Positions 1 to 7,118 are shown, counted from the first letter of the stretch. The stretch: DNA of 20,858 nucleotides from DATKSS01 sp049582065 (GCA_049582065.1 JBAUTF010000146.1:1-20858), one strand, 5' to 3'. Translations and numbers: made by a program. The notes: generated by a model not told the origin, from the sequence alone.

Positions 1-498
1 CCCGACATAGAGATGCACCGCGGCGACGCGTCGCAATTCTCGCGGCCAGCAACGTACCTGGACGGCCACGCTCGGCTAAGTCCGGGCGACCACTCGGAGT
101 CCAAGCCCGCGGCCAAGTCCGAGCAGCCGGGTAATGCCGACCCTATGGAACAGCCCACCCCGACGCCGCATCCCATCCGTGCCGAGGACTTCGCGCGCGG
201 CATGGGTGCCGCGCATGGCGATGGCGCGGCGCGTCCTTCTCCCAGCAACGACCACGTGCGCGTCCCGGTGCGGCCCGAGGTCGCCTTGTTCGGCGCAGCC
301 GCGGATAGGTTCGACTACGGACAGTTGACGCCGGTTGACGTCGGCAACATCCCGAACAACGACGACGGTGCGCCACAGCACATGCGCCCCGCGGTGGACG
401 TCAGCCCGAGCCGCGGCGCGGACGTAGCACCGGACATCGTCAAGACGCCCGAGGCAACGGCCCCGTGGGGCAAGCCCGGAGCCTGGAACAAGGAGTAG
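1..498 (+). CDS. Hypothetical proline-rich protein, possibly 5'-partial
   Basis: The reading frame is open from the first base. The first ATG is at 13, with no ribosome site visible before the window edge, so the gene may begin upstream. From that ATG it gives 161 residues, rich in Pro, Ala, Asp and Gly, with no predicted membrane segment or recognisable fold; it looks largely disordered. High third-position GC supports coding. The stop at 496-498 lies 8 bp before the next ATG, and the end of this gene carries that gene's Shine-Dalgarno, so the two are probably co-transcribed. Proteins of this look are frequent on phages and integrative elements. I do not recognise a family. Confidence 0.55.
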   Translation, partial: PDIEMHRGDASQFSRPATYLDGHARLSPGDHSESKPAAKSEQPGNADPMEQPTPTPHPIRAEDFARGMGAAHGDGAARPSPSNDHVRVPVRPEVALFGAAADRFDYGQLTPVDVGNIPNNDDGAPQHMRPAVDVSPSRGADVAPDIVKTPEATAPWGKPGAWNKE

Positions 499-506
499 GA
501 GTCACC

Positions 507-1040
507 ATGAGTGGGAAGCTACCGGCGATCTACGTCGGCGAGTCCAAGACCCGCGTCGTAACCAAGGTTCACGACCACAGTCGCGAGGCGTACGGGCACA
601 ACGGCGTGGTCAAGTGCGACAACGAAGGCTGCCGGAAGGAGCTGATCCTTGCGGGCGGGGTCGAGATGATGAGACGCAAGTGGTACTTCGCGCTCGGAGA
701 GACCATCATCGTCACCATCGCGCAGGCCGGGCTGAAGAACCGCGATGGCAGTCCCTACAGCCACACGCACGGGCCGCACGGCCAGGACCACGCCGACGAA
801 TGCGACTCACCCGAATGCAACGCATTCTTCAACGACGAGTGGGTGCGCTTCCAGTTCAACAAGCGGGCCGGGAATCCCGGTAGGTCGATAGTTTCTCCCA
901 ACGCAAACGAGCGGCCCAAGTCCATCGCGCAGATGGACTCCGAGCGCGCGACCGACGAGGAGAACGCGCGGCGCGCTTCCATGATCGAAATCGAGACCCG
1001 CCGACAGACGCAGGCGCAGCTCTGGCCGCTGCCTCGCTAA
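507..1040 (+). CDS. Hypothetical Cys/His-rich (possible zinc-binding) protein
   Basis: The protein has 177 residues. The ATG at 507 is chosen over an earlier in-frame start because AAGGAG and a second GGAG lie just before it. Residues about 37-42 form CDNEGC (CxxxxC). A His/Cys-rich stretch at about 86-104 contains SHTHGPHGQDHADECDSPEC. Together these could bind zinc in a knuckle- or ribbon-like fold, which is inference. The C-terminal third is charged and probably helical. It sits 8 bp after the preceding gene in a likely two-gene unit of the integrated element. I do not recognise a family. Confidence 0.65.
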   Translation: MSGKLPAIYVGESKTRVVTKVHDHSREAYGHNGVVKCDNEGCRKELILAGGVEMMRRKWYFALGETIIVTIAQAGLKNRDGSPYSHTHGPHGQDHADECDSPECNAFFNDEWVRFQFNKRAGNPGRSIVSPNANERPKSIAQMDSERATDEENARRASMIEIETRRQTQAQLWPLPR

Positions 1041-1069
1041 TCCACTAAACCGTCCGGTCGACCTACACG

Positions 1070-1243
1070 CTACCGGGGCGGGGCAGGCTCCTGCGGAGTC
1101 TGAGGGCGCTCCTTCTTAGGCTTCACGAACACGTAGTCGGTGCTTGTGCCGTCGCCGTACTCGGTGATCTCTATGTCGCCGGGCTGCACCTCGGCCTGGC
1201 GGCGCGCAAGGTCCCAGCTGAAACGGTCTACTTCCACCGCCAC
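1070..1243 (-). CDS. Hypothetical small acidic protein (57 aa)
   Basis: This is a short reading frame with a GTG start at 1243. It reads VAVEVDRFSWDLARRQAEVQ, then GDIEITEYGDGTSTDYVFV and a Lys/Pro-rich tail. Alternating hydrophobic and acidic residues in the middle look like a small beta-rich domain, and third positions are GC-rich. No convincing ribosome site precedes it, and the frame opens only about 36 bp upstream of the GTG. It is convergent with the gene ending at 1040. Coding is plausible but unproven. Confidence 0.4.
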   Translation of the reverse strand: MAVEVDRFSWDLARRQAEVQPGDIEITEYGDGTSTDYVFVKPKKERPQTPQEPAPPR

Positions 1244-1445
1244 CAGCCGACCCGAGAGCGTCGCATTCGACGAAGCTTAGCCCGGCACGGCTCTTTGGCC
1301 AGGAGGCGACGGCGGTGATTGGGGCAGCCGGTTCCCGTGGCCTGCGCGGGCCGTCGACCGCGTAATTTATGGCAAGATCGTGCCCGCATCCCTCGTTGGA
1401 CCGGAATATGATCAAGTCGAGCAAGGTCGTTCACGGAGGTCAGCG

Positions 1446-1682
1446 GTGAGGCCTATCTACATCCGGACGGTTACCAAGTTGGTGTTTCCGCCCGGCCAGT
1501 TCAGGTCGATTCCGGCCGAGGTCGGATCGAGCGCGCCCGTCTTTGGCGCGATACCGCCCCGCCCGATGGAGTACCCGCAGGAGCAGAGCTTGACGGCTGG
1601 CCCCGTGTTGGAGCCGCTGGAGCCATCAAATGACTCCATCCTGCCTCCAGCATTTCGTCCTGTATTGCAACCTGAGGTATAG
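1446..1682 (+). CDS. Hypothetical proline-rich small protein (78 aa)
   Basis: The GTG start at 1446 has a good GGAGG (1435-1439) six bases upstream. The protein opens with MRPIYIRTVTKLVFPPGQF and continues rich in Pro, Glu and Val; no domain is recognised. Third positions are strongly GC up to about 1625 and then drop. That drop coincides with its 3' part lying antisense to the end of the protease-like gene on the other strand (1501-2724). The two genes overlap tail to tail by about 180 bp, and codon composition suggests this strand is the coding one over most of the overlap. A TAATTT at about 1364 could be a -10 box. Confidence 0.5.
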   Translation: MRPIYIRTVTKLVFPPGQFRSIPAEVGSSAPVFGAIPPRPMEYPQEQSLTAGPVLEPLEPSNDSILPPAFRPVLQPEV

Positions 1683-2724
1683 GCTGCGGCGGCATCACGA
1701 TCTGCATCCGTGCGTAGCGATGCTTGCTGAGGTATCTGCTCGACATCTCGGTAGACTCGATAACCGCGTGTAGAAGCTCGCGGTCGATGAAGCCAGGAGG
1801 CTGACCGGCGATCACCTGGCCAGGCAGTCCTGGTCCGGGTTGGCCGGGAGGGGGCTGCGCTGGAGCGGGTTGGGGATTTGCGGCCGCCGCAGCCAACTCC
1901 AGCGCCGGGTTGAATGGGTCGGCATTCTGAAACTCGACCTCGAAGTCTCTGTATAGGGCCCACATCCACTTCTCAAGGTTGTCGCCGAGGTCGACCTTCA
2001 CTTTGAGCTTCAACTCTTCCTTGGCTTCCTTTCGGTTGATGGGATGGCCGTGGAAGTAAAGCTTCGATGCGAGGTTCTCGACGATCTCATCGATCACGTG
2101 GGACTCCGTGTCGGCCATGTGAGTGCGCAAGATCTTCCGGGCGATCATCCGTGACTGTGATATGAACCGCTCGATATTGCCGAGGGCGATTGGGTGGACT
2201 TGCTGCGCCAAAATCTCGATGGCGCGCACTAACTCGTCCTCGTGTGTGATGCCGACGGTCTCCTTAATGAAGTGGACATAAGCGGTGACGTCCTCGACGC
2301 TGATGGCCCTCTTCTGTCTTGTAACTGGATCCTCGGGATTGAACTCGTTGGCAACGGTCGGATCTATCGGCCCCAGTTCGGCGAATGGATGCATGACAAT
2401 CTCGTCCGCACCAAGCGCCAAGAGTGAGGCCGCACTGTAGGCGCGGTAAGGAATCAGGACGTTGAACTTTGTCGCGAACTCGCGGAACAGCGCGACCAGG
2501 CGCCACGGCACAGTGCCGTCCCCACCGTTGCTGCACAGGAAGATATCGAGCTTCTCGATGGGTCGCTTGGGGAAACGCAGCAGGTGGTCAAAGAAGACGC
2601 GGACTTGATCACCGGCGATCATTCCGGCCACGCCTGGGCGCAGCGTCGTCAGGTAGCAAATGACGGTCGAGCCGCGTTGTTGCTCGATCTTGCGGATGAT
2701 GTCCCGACGTTCAGTGAAACCCAC
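1501..2724 (-). CDS. SDH/ClpP-crotonase-fold serine protease-like protein
   Basis: The protein has 407 residues, starting with GTG preceded on its strand by GAGGAG and AAGGA. Residues about 20-260 resemble the serine dehydrogenase proteinase family (PF01972), related to SppA and ClpP. The SNGGDG turn at 65-70 is the oxyanion-type glycine motif. YSAASLLALGADEIV at 96-110 carries candidate nucleophiles Ser97/Ser100, followed by HPFAELGPIDP, typical of this fold. There is no signal peptide or membrane segment, so it is probably cytoplasmic. After residue 280 comes a Pro/Gly/Gln linker and a low-complexity Ser/Arg-rich tail. The last 180 bp overlap a convergent gene. Function on the element is unknown; a host-targeting or protein-turnover role is speculation. 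Confidence 0.72.
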   Translation of the reverse strand: MGFTERRDIIRKIEQQRGSTVICYLTTLRPGVAGMIAGDQVRVFFDHLLRFPKRPIEKLDIFLCSNGGDGTVPWRLVALFREFATKFNVLIPYRAYSAASLLALGADEIVMHPFAELGPIDPTVANEFNPEDPVTRQKRAISVEDVTAYVHFIKETVGITHEDELVRAIEILAQQVHPIALGNIERFISQSRMIARKILRTHMADTESHVIDEIVENLASKLYFHGHPINRKEAKEELKLKVKVDLGDNLEKWMWALYRDFEVEFQNADPFNPALELAAAAANPQPAPAQPPPGQPGPGLPGQVIAGQPPGFIDRELLHAVIESTEMSSRYLSKHRYARMQIVMPPQPIPQVAIQDEMLEAGWSHLMAPAAPTRGQPSSSAPAGTPSGGAVSRQRRARSIRPRPEST

Positions 2725-2840
2725 GATCCTTACTCCTCAGCCTGTTTGACGGCAGCACGAAACGAATGGCAAGGGGGCACCCACGATTCTATGCCGCTTT
2801 ACGGAAGATTGCCAACCGACTTAACGCAGGCAGCCGAAAG

Positions 2841-3515
2841 CTATGACGACGAGACGACGTACGAGTAGTGGCCCATGTACTCGTTTGGGTCGGGGGCCGA
2901 GAGACTGCACTTCACGGTGGCAGTCGCGGCGGGCCAGGTCGCTGGGATGTCAGCGCGACACGAGACTGACGAGTCCTTGATGAAGCGAACGTGCCAGTAG
3001 CCTTGCGGGTCCATGTACTCAGGTCCGTACTCGGCAGCAAAGGTCACGTGCCCTCCACCAGTGCCGCCTGTGTTCCTGAAGGTCGCTGAGAACGAACAGG
3101 AAGAGATCGGCGCGAGGTTGGCGGGCAACGTCCACTCAACGGGTGTGCCCGATCCGCCATTCCAGAACTGGGGCGGAAAGTTGCACGGGTTCACGCCCTG
3201 GGTGCCTTGCAATGCGAAGTTTGAAGGCCCTGTCGGATTGAGCCCCTCGACCAGGAGAAAACCAACTCCTATCACCGCGATGACTAGGACGACGGCCACG
3301 CCTATGACTCCGAGGGCTATCCAAGGTGCGCGACTCGGTCGGCGCATCGGTGGCGCAACCGGCTGACCGGCGGGAATCCACCGCTGCCCGTCCCACCACC
3401 ACCGCCCATCGGCCGACCATTGCGGCTGCTGGCTTGGGGGTGGCGCACCTATCGTCACGGCGGGTGAGGGCCTACTTCCAGAGCCAGCGCCAGAAGCCCG
3501 CCCGTCCCAGTACAC
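2841..3515 (-). CDS. DUF2510-like single-pass membrane protein
   Basis: The protein has up to 224 residues. The N-terminal part contains GRWWWDGQRWIP (about 38-48), matching the Trp-rich DUF2510 motif common in actinobacterial membrane proteins. A hydrophobic helix at about 64-88 is followed by an extracellular domain of about 135 residues with four Cys (NPCNF, SSCSF, VSCRA, VKCSL), perhaps two disulfides. The GTG at 3515 lies inside the upstream small gene. An alternative GTG at 3458, just after that gene's stop, would drop 19 residues and keep every domain; I cannot decide between them. It is probably co-transcribed with the 56-aa gene upstream. Exact function is unknown. Confidence 0.68.
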   Translation of the reverse strand: MYWDGRASGAGSGSRPSPAVTIGAPPPSQQPQWSADGRWWWDGQRWIPAGQPVAPPMRRPSRAPWIALGVIGVAVVLVIAVIGVGFLLVEGLNPTGPSNFALQGTQGVNPCNFPPQFWNGGSGTPVEWTLPANLAPISSCSFSATFRNTGGTGGGHVTFAAEYGPEYMDPQGYWHVRFIKDSSVSCRADIPATWPAATATVKCSLSAPDPNEYMGHYSYVVSSS

Positions 3516-3642
3516 GGCCCACCACCCGGTTCTTGACCCGGCGCTCCACGCGCTTGGGATTGCCGCTCGCGAGGGCTTCTAGGTCGTCCACGCGGCGGGC
3601 GCTGCGGAATAGCAGCGACGAGAGAGAGCGGCGTCGTGGCAT
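3472..3642 (-). CDS. Small basic protein (56 aa), element-associated
   Basis: ATG at 3640-3642 on the reverse strand gives a 56-residue protein beginning MPRRRSLSSLLFRSARRVDD and ending GRAGFWRWLWK. The middle contains the basic segment NPKRVERRVKNRVVGR. The composition resembles small Arg/Trp-rich proteins I associate with actinobacterial phages and mobile elements; this is recollection rather than a search. No strong ribosome site is visible. Its 3' end overlaps the longest form of the DUF2510-like gene by 44 bp in another frame, suggesting translational coupling. A membrane- or nucleic-acid-binding role is possible from the charge, but unproven. Confidence 0.55.
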   Translation of the reverse strand: MPRRRSLSSLLFRSARRVDDLEALASGNPKRVERRVKNRVVGRVLGRAGFWRWLWK

Positions 3643-3746
3643 AGCGAAAGGCTACTCGCGTTCGGCCTGTTTCAAGCGGGCCGAATAGACCGCGCAATAC
3701 CACTGTGTTGGGCACATAATCCGCCTACCCCTCGGGGCTGGTACAC

Positions 3747-4766
3747 ATGTCTAGAAAGTCGGTTGCGCTACTCGTTCTCTTCAGCCCATTGCTGCTCCTC
3801 GGCTGTGGAGGAAATTCGCAGCAGGGTTACTTGGCCCAGTCGAACGCCTCAGCGCAGTTTCTCCAAGTGACCCGTAACGGATCGAACCTGAGCGGGAACC
3901 TACAGAGCGCCAGCATCTCGTCGTCCGACCCGACCACGGTTACGACTTTCAACGCGTCCTTCACTGGAACCACCGACGGCACAGCAATCACGCTTACCTT
4001 TCCTCAGGGCCTCGGGTTTGCAACGTCCATTAGTGGCAGCTACAGCGGCGACCACATACAGCTCAGCGTTCCGCAGTCGGACGGCACCCTGTCAACAGAG
4101 GACTTCGCTCCGAGCGACACCAATGCGTACAACACTGCCGTCCAAGCTCTCCACCAGCAAGCCCAGCAGGCCCAAGCTGACCAACAAGCCGCCACTGCCG
4201 CGCAACAGCAAGCTCAGCAGGAAGCGGACCAACGCGCAGCGGTTGACAAGGCAATATCTGCGGTTAACAGCGATTTCACCCAGGTCACCAACGACATCAA
4301 CTCTTACAAGAGCCTGTATGCGTCAGTGAACAGCGACGAGCAGCAGGGCTACAAGGACACTGTCACGACGTACAACGATCTCAAGAAGGTCCAGAGCGAG
4401 GGCAGCGGCAACTCCAACTGCGGGGTTGACGCCAACACCGTTGCGGTCGACGCCAACACCGTTGCGGTCGACCAAAACACGGTGGAGGTAGATCAGAACT
4501 CCGAACAAGTGGATGTCCAGTCCATAAACGGCGACATCAGCAGGCTAGATGCTGACTTCCAGAAGTTCCAGTCGGCTACAGCGGCAATCCCGTCGTATCA
4601 GCCGAGCGGCCAGCCTACATCGGCTCAGATATCGCAGGACCACACCGCAGCCTCCAACGCCAACTCGCAGGCGGACGCGATGATCGCGGCTGCACTGAAG
4701 CAACTGCAGACGTGGGTCACTCAGGCCAATCAGTACGCCACGTCCGCGTCGGCGATCTGCGGTTAG
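3747..4766 (+). CDS. Secreted lipoprotein with Gln-rich and heptad-repeat regions
   Basis: The protein has 339 residues. A type II signal peptide (MSRKSVALLVLFSPLLLLGC) puts the lipidated Cys at 20, so it should be anchored to the outer face of the membrane. Residues about 25-125 are Ser/Thr-rich and beta-like. Residues 130-165 are Gln/Ala-rich and helical. Residues 228-255 are four tandem heptads of the form DxNTVxV, the first two identical in DNA. The C-terminal 60 residues are again helical. Overall this looks like a surface stalk with coiled coil, perhaps an adhesin- or exclusion-type protein, which is inference. CATAAT at 3714-3719 may be the -10 box. No Shine-Dalgarno is evident. Confidence 0.75.
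   Translation: MSRKSVALLVLFSPLLLLGCGGNSQQGYLAQSNASAQFLQVTRNGSNLSGNLQSASISSSDPTTVTTFNASFTGTTDGTAITLTFPQGLGFATSISGSYSGDHIQLSVPQSDGTLSTEDFAPSDTNAYNTAVQALHQQAQQAQADQQAATAAQQQAQQEADQRAAVDKAISAVNSDFTQVTNDINSYKSLYASVNSDEQQGYKDTVTTYNDLKKVQSEGSGNSNCGVDANTVAVDANTVAVDQNTVEVDQNSEQVDVQSINGDISRLDADFQKFQSATAAIPSYQPSGQPTSAQISQDHTAASNANSQADAMIAAALKQLQTWVTQANQYATSASAICG
4428..4511 (+). repeat. Four tandem 21-bp units encoding heptads
   Basis: Units start at 4428, 4449, 4470 and 4491. The first two are identical (encoding DANTVAV); the third encodes DQNTVEV and the fourth DQNSEQV. Perfect identity of the first two suggests a recent 21-bp duplication, and the unit can expand or contract without a frameshift. 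Confidence 0.85.
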
Positions 4767-4792
4767 TTTGTCGCCCCACTGACAGTAACCTC

Positions 4793-4856
4793 AGCCGGGA
4801 GATGCGCCCGGCTTGGAAGGTGTCTCGCCCGGCGCGGACGCATTCGTCCAGCGGGC
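4793..4856. terminator. Two hairpins between convergent genes
   Basis: A 7-bp hairpin (AGCCGGG 4793-4799 with CCCGGCT 4807-4813) is followed by a second one around CGGACGCATTCGTCC (4835-4849), flanked by GCCCG and CGGGC. They lie between the lipoprotein stop and the stop of the reverse-strand membrane gene, where a bidirectional terminator is expected. No T-tract follows, so intrinsic termination is uncertain. Confidence 0.4.
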
Positions 4857-4878
4857 AAACCTACCGCGCGGAGACGGC

Positions 4879-5439
4879 CTACTTCAGAGCTATCTGCTCC
4901 CGGTACCAAACAGCCCACGGCGGGGCATCCGCCGCCGAACTGCTCACCTGCCGCCGCCCGTCTGCGAGGCCGAACACATGACACGCCCCGGAAGGTTCGT
5001 GACAGAACAGCACGGTGGTGATTCCAGGTTCCTTGCCAAAGAATGCGGGCGGTGGCACAGGCTGCTCGCGCGCCGTGAACTCCAACTGCTGGCCGGACCC
5101 CAGGTCAAACTGAGTGGACTGAGCCCATTTGCCGGTGGAGGCAAGCACCCGAATAAAGAAGCAATCCAGCGCTGGCCCGCGGCCGATGTTGGTGACAGTA
5201 GCCGTATAGCTGAAGCCTCCAACAAGGGAGTCGCCTCCATGGCTGGGCTGGTATGTCAAGCAGGGAGCCCAGTCAAGCTTCCGGGATAACTCCATCTCGG
5301 CGAGCTGGCGCTCCGCGTGCGTTCCGAGGGTGACGGTTGCCCCGGCCAGTTTCCTGGTTTGGAAGGCAACGACCAGCGTGGCCAACGCGACGAGTACGGT
5401 CACGATGATGGCTAGGACGGCAAGGGTTGTGGCATCCAC
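4879..5439 (-). CDS. Hypothetical N-terminally membrane-anchored protein
   Basis: The protein has 186 residues from a GTG at 5439. One hydrophobic helix at about 5-28 (LAVLAIIVTVLVALATLVVA) is followed by a short charged helix and a soluble domain of about 130 residues. That domain contains YTATVTNIGRGPA (about 78-90), a pattern seen in Ig-like or membrane-associated hypothetical proteins where a beta domain follows a helix-plus-coil anchor. No enzyme motif is seen. It is divergent from the excisionase gene, with about 95 bp between them, and convergent with the lipoprotein gene. Function unknown. Confidence 0.65.
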   Translation of the reverse strand: MDATTLAVLAIIVTVLVALATLVVAFQTRKLAGATVTLGTHAERQLAEMELSRKLDWAPCLTYQPSHGGDSLVGGFSYTATVTNIGRGPALDCFFIRVLASTGKWAQSTQFDLGSGQQLEFTAREQPVPPPAFFGKEPGITTVLFCHEPSGACHVFGLADGRRQVSSSAADAPPWAVWYREQIALK

Positions 5440-5450
5440 CGCGTCCAGAT

Positions 5451-5534
5451 TCTAGGCGCAGTAGCGGCGCGGTCTAGGCGCACTTACCTTATACTTCTCA
5501 TATCAGTAAACCTGATAGTCAAGGAGGGTACATC
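5451..5534 (+). promoter_or_regulatory. Promoter/operator region of the xis-int operon
   Basis: An AT-rich patch lies before the excisionase gene. A 10-bp direct repeat TCTAGGCGCA occurs at 5451-5460 and 5473-5482, 22 bp apart, about two helical turns. TATACT at 5490-5495 is a good -10. The inverted repeat TATCAG-TAAAC-CTGATA (5501-5517) sits just downstream. A strong Shine-Dalgarno AAGGAGGG (5521-5528) precedes GTG 5535. The layout suggests repressor or Xis sites controlling excision. The binding protein is not identified. Confidence 0.55.
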
Positions 5535-5735
5535 GTGGCGCTGGCCGACATCAAGTCCCTGGACGACGCGGCGACGGCTACCGGCCTCGGGCGGCGCACC
5601 CTTCAGCGCTGGCTCGGGGCCGGGCTGCTGACCGCCTACAAGGTGCCCACCGACCGTAGGCGATACCTGGACCTGCGGCAAATCGAGCGGCTGCGCACGA
5701 CGCCGCAGCCCATCAAGAGGAGGAGGAAGTGGTGA
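5535..5735 (+). CDS. Excisionase-like helix-turn-helix protein
   Basis: The protein has 66 residues with a GTG start after AAGGAGGG. The N-terminal half reads SLDDAATATGLGRRTLQRWL, a MerR/excisionase-type helix-turn-helix. A wing-like basic segment PTDRRRYLDLRQIERL follows, then a basic tail. The size and its position directly before an integrase gene fit an excisionase or recombination directionality factor that bends DNA at the attachment site. It may also repress the shared promoter. It overlaps the integrase start by a few bases, so the two are translationally coupled. Confidence 0.75.
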   Translation: MALADIKSLDDAATATGLGRRTLQRWLGAGLLTAYKVPTDRRRYLDLRQIERLRTTPQPIKRRRKW

Positions 5736-6916
5736 GACGGAAGCAGGGCGAAGGCAGCGTGTTCAAGCGGAAGAACAAGGAGGGGAAGGTCATTGGCTAC
5801 ACGGCCTTCCTAAACCTCGGCCGCAAGGCGAACGGTAAGCGCGATAGGCGGAAGTTCCAGGGCAAGACCTGGAAGGAAGTCCAGGCCCGGCTTGAGGACG
5901 CCAAGGAACAGTCCAAGAAGGGCATCCTCCCGGCGACGGGCAAGCGCACCGTCGGAATGTGGATGGAGGCTTGGTTGCAGGACGTGGCGAAGCCGACCGT
6001 GCGTCCCAGCACTTACCGCTCCTACGAGGGCTTCGTCAAGCAGCACATCAACCCGGTGCTCGGCCACATCGCGCTGGAGAAGCTCACGGCGGGCGATGTG
6101 CGCGCCATGCTCAACAGCCGGGCCGGGCTGAGTCCTCGCAGCGTCCAGCACCTGCGGGCGGTGCTGCGGACTGGGCTCAACGTCGCCATCAAGGACGGGC
6201 TTATCCCGAGCCAGCGGAACGTGGCCGGTGATGTCAAGCCGCCCAAGGTGCCGCGGCGGGAGATGAAGACCTACGACGGCGACCAAGCCCACGCCTTGCT
6301 GCGGGTCGTGGCGGGCGACCCGTTGGAGGCGGTCTACGTTCTCGCGCTGACCACCGGCATGCGCCAGGGCGAGATCCTGGGTCTGCGGTGGAGGAGCGTG
6401 GACCTGGAGGCTGGGACGCTCCGCGTGGACTACGCGCTCCAGCGCGTGGCGAAGGTCTACAAGTTGGTCGAGCCGAAGTCCGAGAACAGCAGGCGCGTCG
6501 TGCCTCTGTCCGCCATCACGCTGGCCGCGCTGCGAGCGCACAAGGCCAAGCAGCAGGAGACAGCTCAGCAGCCCGGCACCATCCGCAACTTGGAGTGGCA
6601 CGACCTCGTGTTCCGTACGACGACTGGTCAGCCGCTCAGCGGCTCGTGGGTCTACAACCGCTTCAAGGCCGCGGCGAAGGCGGCAGACCTACCGGCTATC
6701 CGCTTTCACGACGCTCGCCACTCGGTGGTGTCGATACTCGGCGAGGCCGGGGTTGACGTCGCTACCGTCAGCAAGCTCGTGGGGCACTCAAACGTGTCGC
6801 TCACGATGAATACCTACCGTCACGTGTTCGAGAAGGCCAAGCGCGAGGCCGCCAACGCGATGGACGCGGCGCTCAGCGAAGCCGCCCGGAAGTACACCGC
6901 CGCCGCAGCACGATAG
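5729..6916 (+). CDS. int: Tyrosine site-specific integrase
   Basis: The protein has 395 residues. An N-terminal arm-binding region (about 8-65) resembles the AP2-like domain of phage integrases. A SAM-like core-binding domain covers about 75-160 (TYRSYEGFVKQHINPVLGHI). The catalytic domain covers about 180-385, with Arg212 in TTGMRQGE, Lys250, His327-x-x-Arg330 in FHDARH, His353 in LVGHSN and nucleophile Tyr363 in NTYRHV. All catalytic residues are present, so it is probably active. It integrates and, with the HTH partner, excises the element. GTG 5729 or 5732 may be the start; GAGGAGGA lies just upstream. The stop codon falls inside the first of three tandem repeats that separate it from the tRNA attachment site. 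Confidence 0.93.
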   Translation: MVRRKQGEGSVFKRKNKEGKVIGYTAFLNLGRKANGKRDRRKFQGKTWKEVQARLEDAKEQSKKGILPATGKRTVGMWMEAWLQDVAKPTVRPSTYRSYEGFVKQHINPVLGHIALEKLTAGDVRAMLNSRAGLSPRSVQHLRAVLRTGLNVAIKDGLIPSQRNVAGDVKPPKVPRREMKTYDGDQAHALLRVVAGDPLEAVYVLALTTGMRQGEILGLRWRSVDLEAGTLRVDYALQRVAKVYKLVEPKSENSRRVVPLSAITLAALRAHKAKQQETAQQPGTIRNLEWHDLVFRTTTGQPLSGSWVYNRFKAAAKAADLPAIRFHDARHSVVSILGEAGVDVATVSKLVGHSNVSLTMNTYRHVFEKAKREAANAMDAALSEAARKYTAAAAR

Positions 6917-6972
6917 GCTACCCGTAGGCTACCCGTAGGCTACCCGGCTCAGTTGGTTGGGTCGGGTAGCCT
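6914..6972. repeat. Three tandem 11-bp repeats plus an inverted copy
   Basis: TAGGCTACCCG occurs three times without spacing (6914-6924, 6925-6935, 6936-6946). CGGGTAGCCT, its reverse complement, occurs at 6963-6972. The last direct copy and the inverted one could form a 10-bp stem with a 16-nt loop. Lying between the integrase stop and attR, these are candidate integrase arm-type sites; a terminator hairpin is the alternative, though no T-tract follows. Confidence 0.8.
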
Positions 6973-7001
6973 CCCGCCGAGGCTCATTTCGATCTCAATA
7001 T

Positions 7002-7077
7002 TGGAGCCGACGAGGTGAATCGAACACCTAACCTGCTGTTTACAAAACAGCTGCTCTGCCAATTGAGCTACGCCGGC
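7002..7077 (-). tRNA. tRNA-Thr(TGU)
   Basis: The reverse strand folds as a standard tRNA. The acceptor stem is GCCGGCG with CGTCGGC (one G-U pair). The D arm is GTAGCTCAATTGGCAGAGC. The anticodon stem GCTGT/ACAGC encloses the loop TTTGTAA, giving anticodon TGT (Thr, ACA codons). The T arm contains AGGTGTTCGATTCACCT. Discriminator U is followed by an encoded CCA (7002-7004). TACCCT on the reverse strand (7089-7094) lies 11 nt before the 5' end, is conserved in the degenerate copy, and is a plausible -10. The 3' end faces the integrase, marking attR. Confidence 0.95.
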
Positions 7078-7112
7078 GTCGATAGGGAAGGGTAGCGATT
7101 CCAGATGTCAAC

Positions 7113-7118
7113 TATTGT
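7113..7118 (+). promoter_or_regulatory. Candidate -10 box for a leaderless DUF1214 transcript
   Basis: TATTGT ends 9 nt before the ATG at 7128 and there is no Shine-Dalgarno, so transcription would start at or next to the start codon. No clear -35 is visible. Confidence 0.4.

Larger units (their letters stand above)
1..7004. mobile_element. Right end of a tRNA-Thr-integrated element
   Basis: The stretch ends with an excisionase-like HTH gene, a tyrosine integrase and short tandem repeats, and abuts the 3' end of tRNA-Thr(TGU). Integrative elements and prophages commonly insert at tRNA 3' ends with the integrase next to the tRNA, so the right boundary (attR) should lie in the 3' half of the tRNA, about 7002-7050. 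I find no second copy of the tRNA 3' half in 1-5500, so the left boundary is outside the window. Cargo is small hypothetical, membrane and lipoprotein genes on both strands. No capsid, portal, terminase, relaxase or replication gene is visible, so prophage versus conjugative or satellite element cannot be decided. Confidence 0.7.

Noticed and set aside
5810..6601. 263-residue reverse open frame
   Set aside because: Antisense to the integrase, which has the full catalytic set.
5535..6916. Toxin-antitoxin pair
   Set aside because: The small HTH gene overlapping a larger gene fits excisionase and integrase, with clear recombinase catalytic residues.
6914..6972. CRISPR-like array
   Set aside because: The 11-bp units are contiguous with no spacers, and no cas gene is present.
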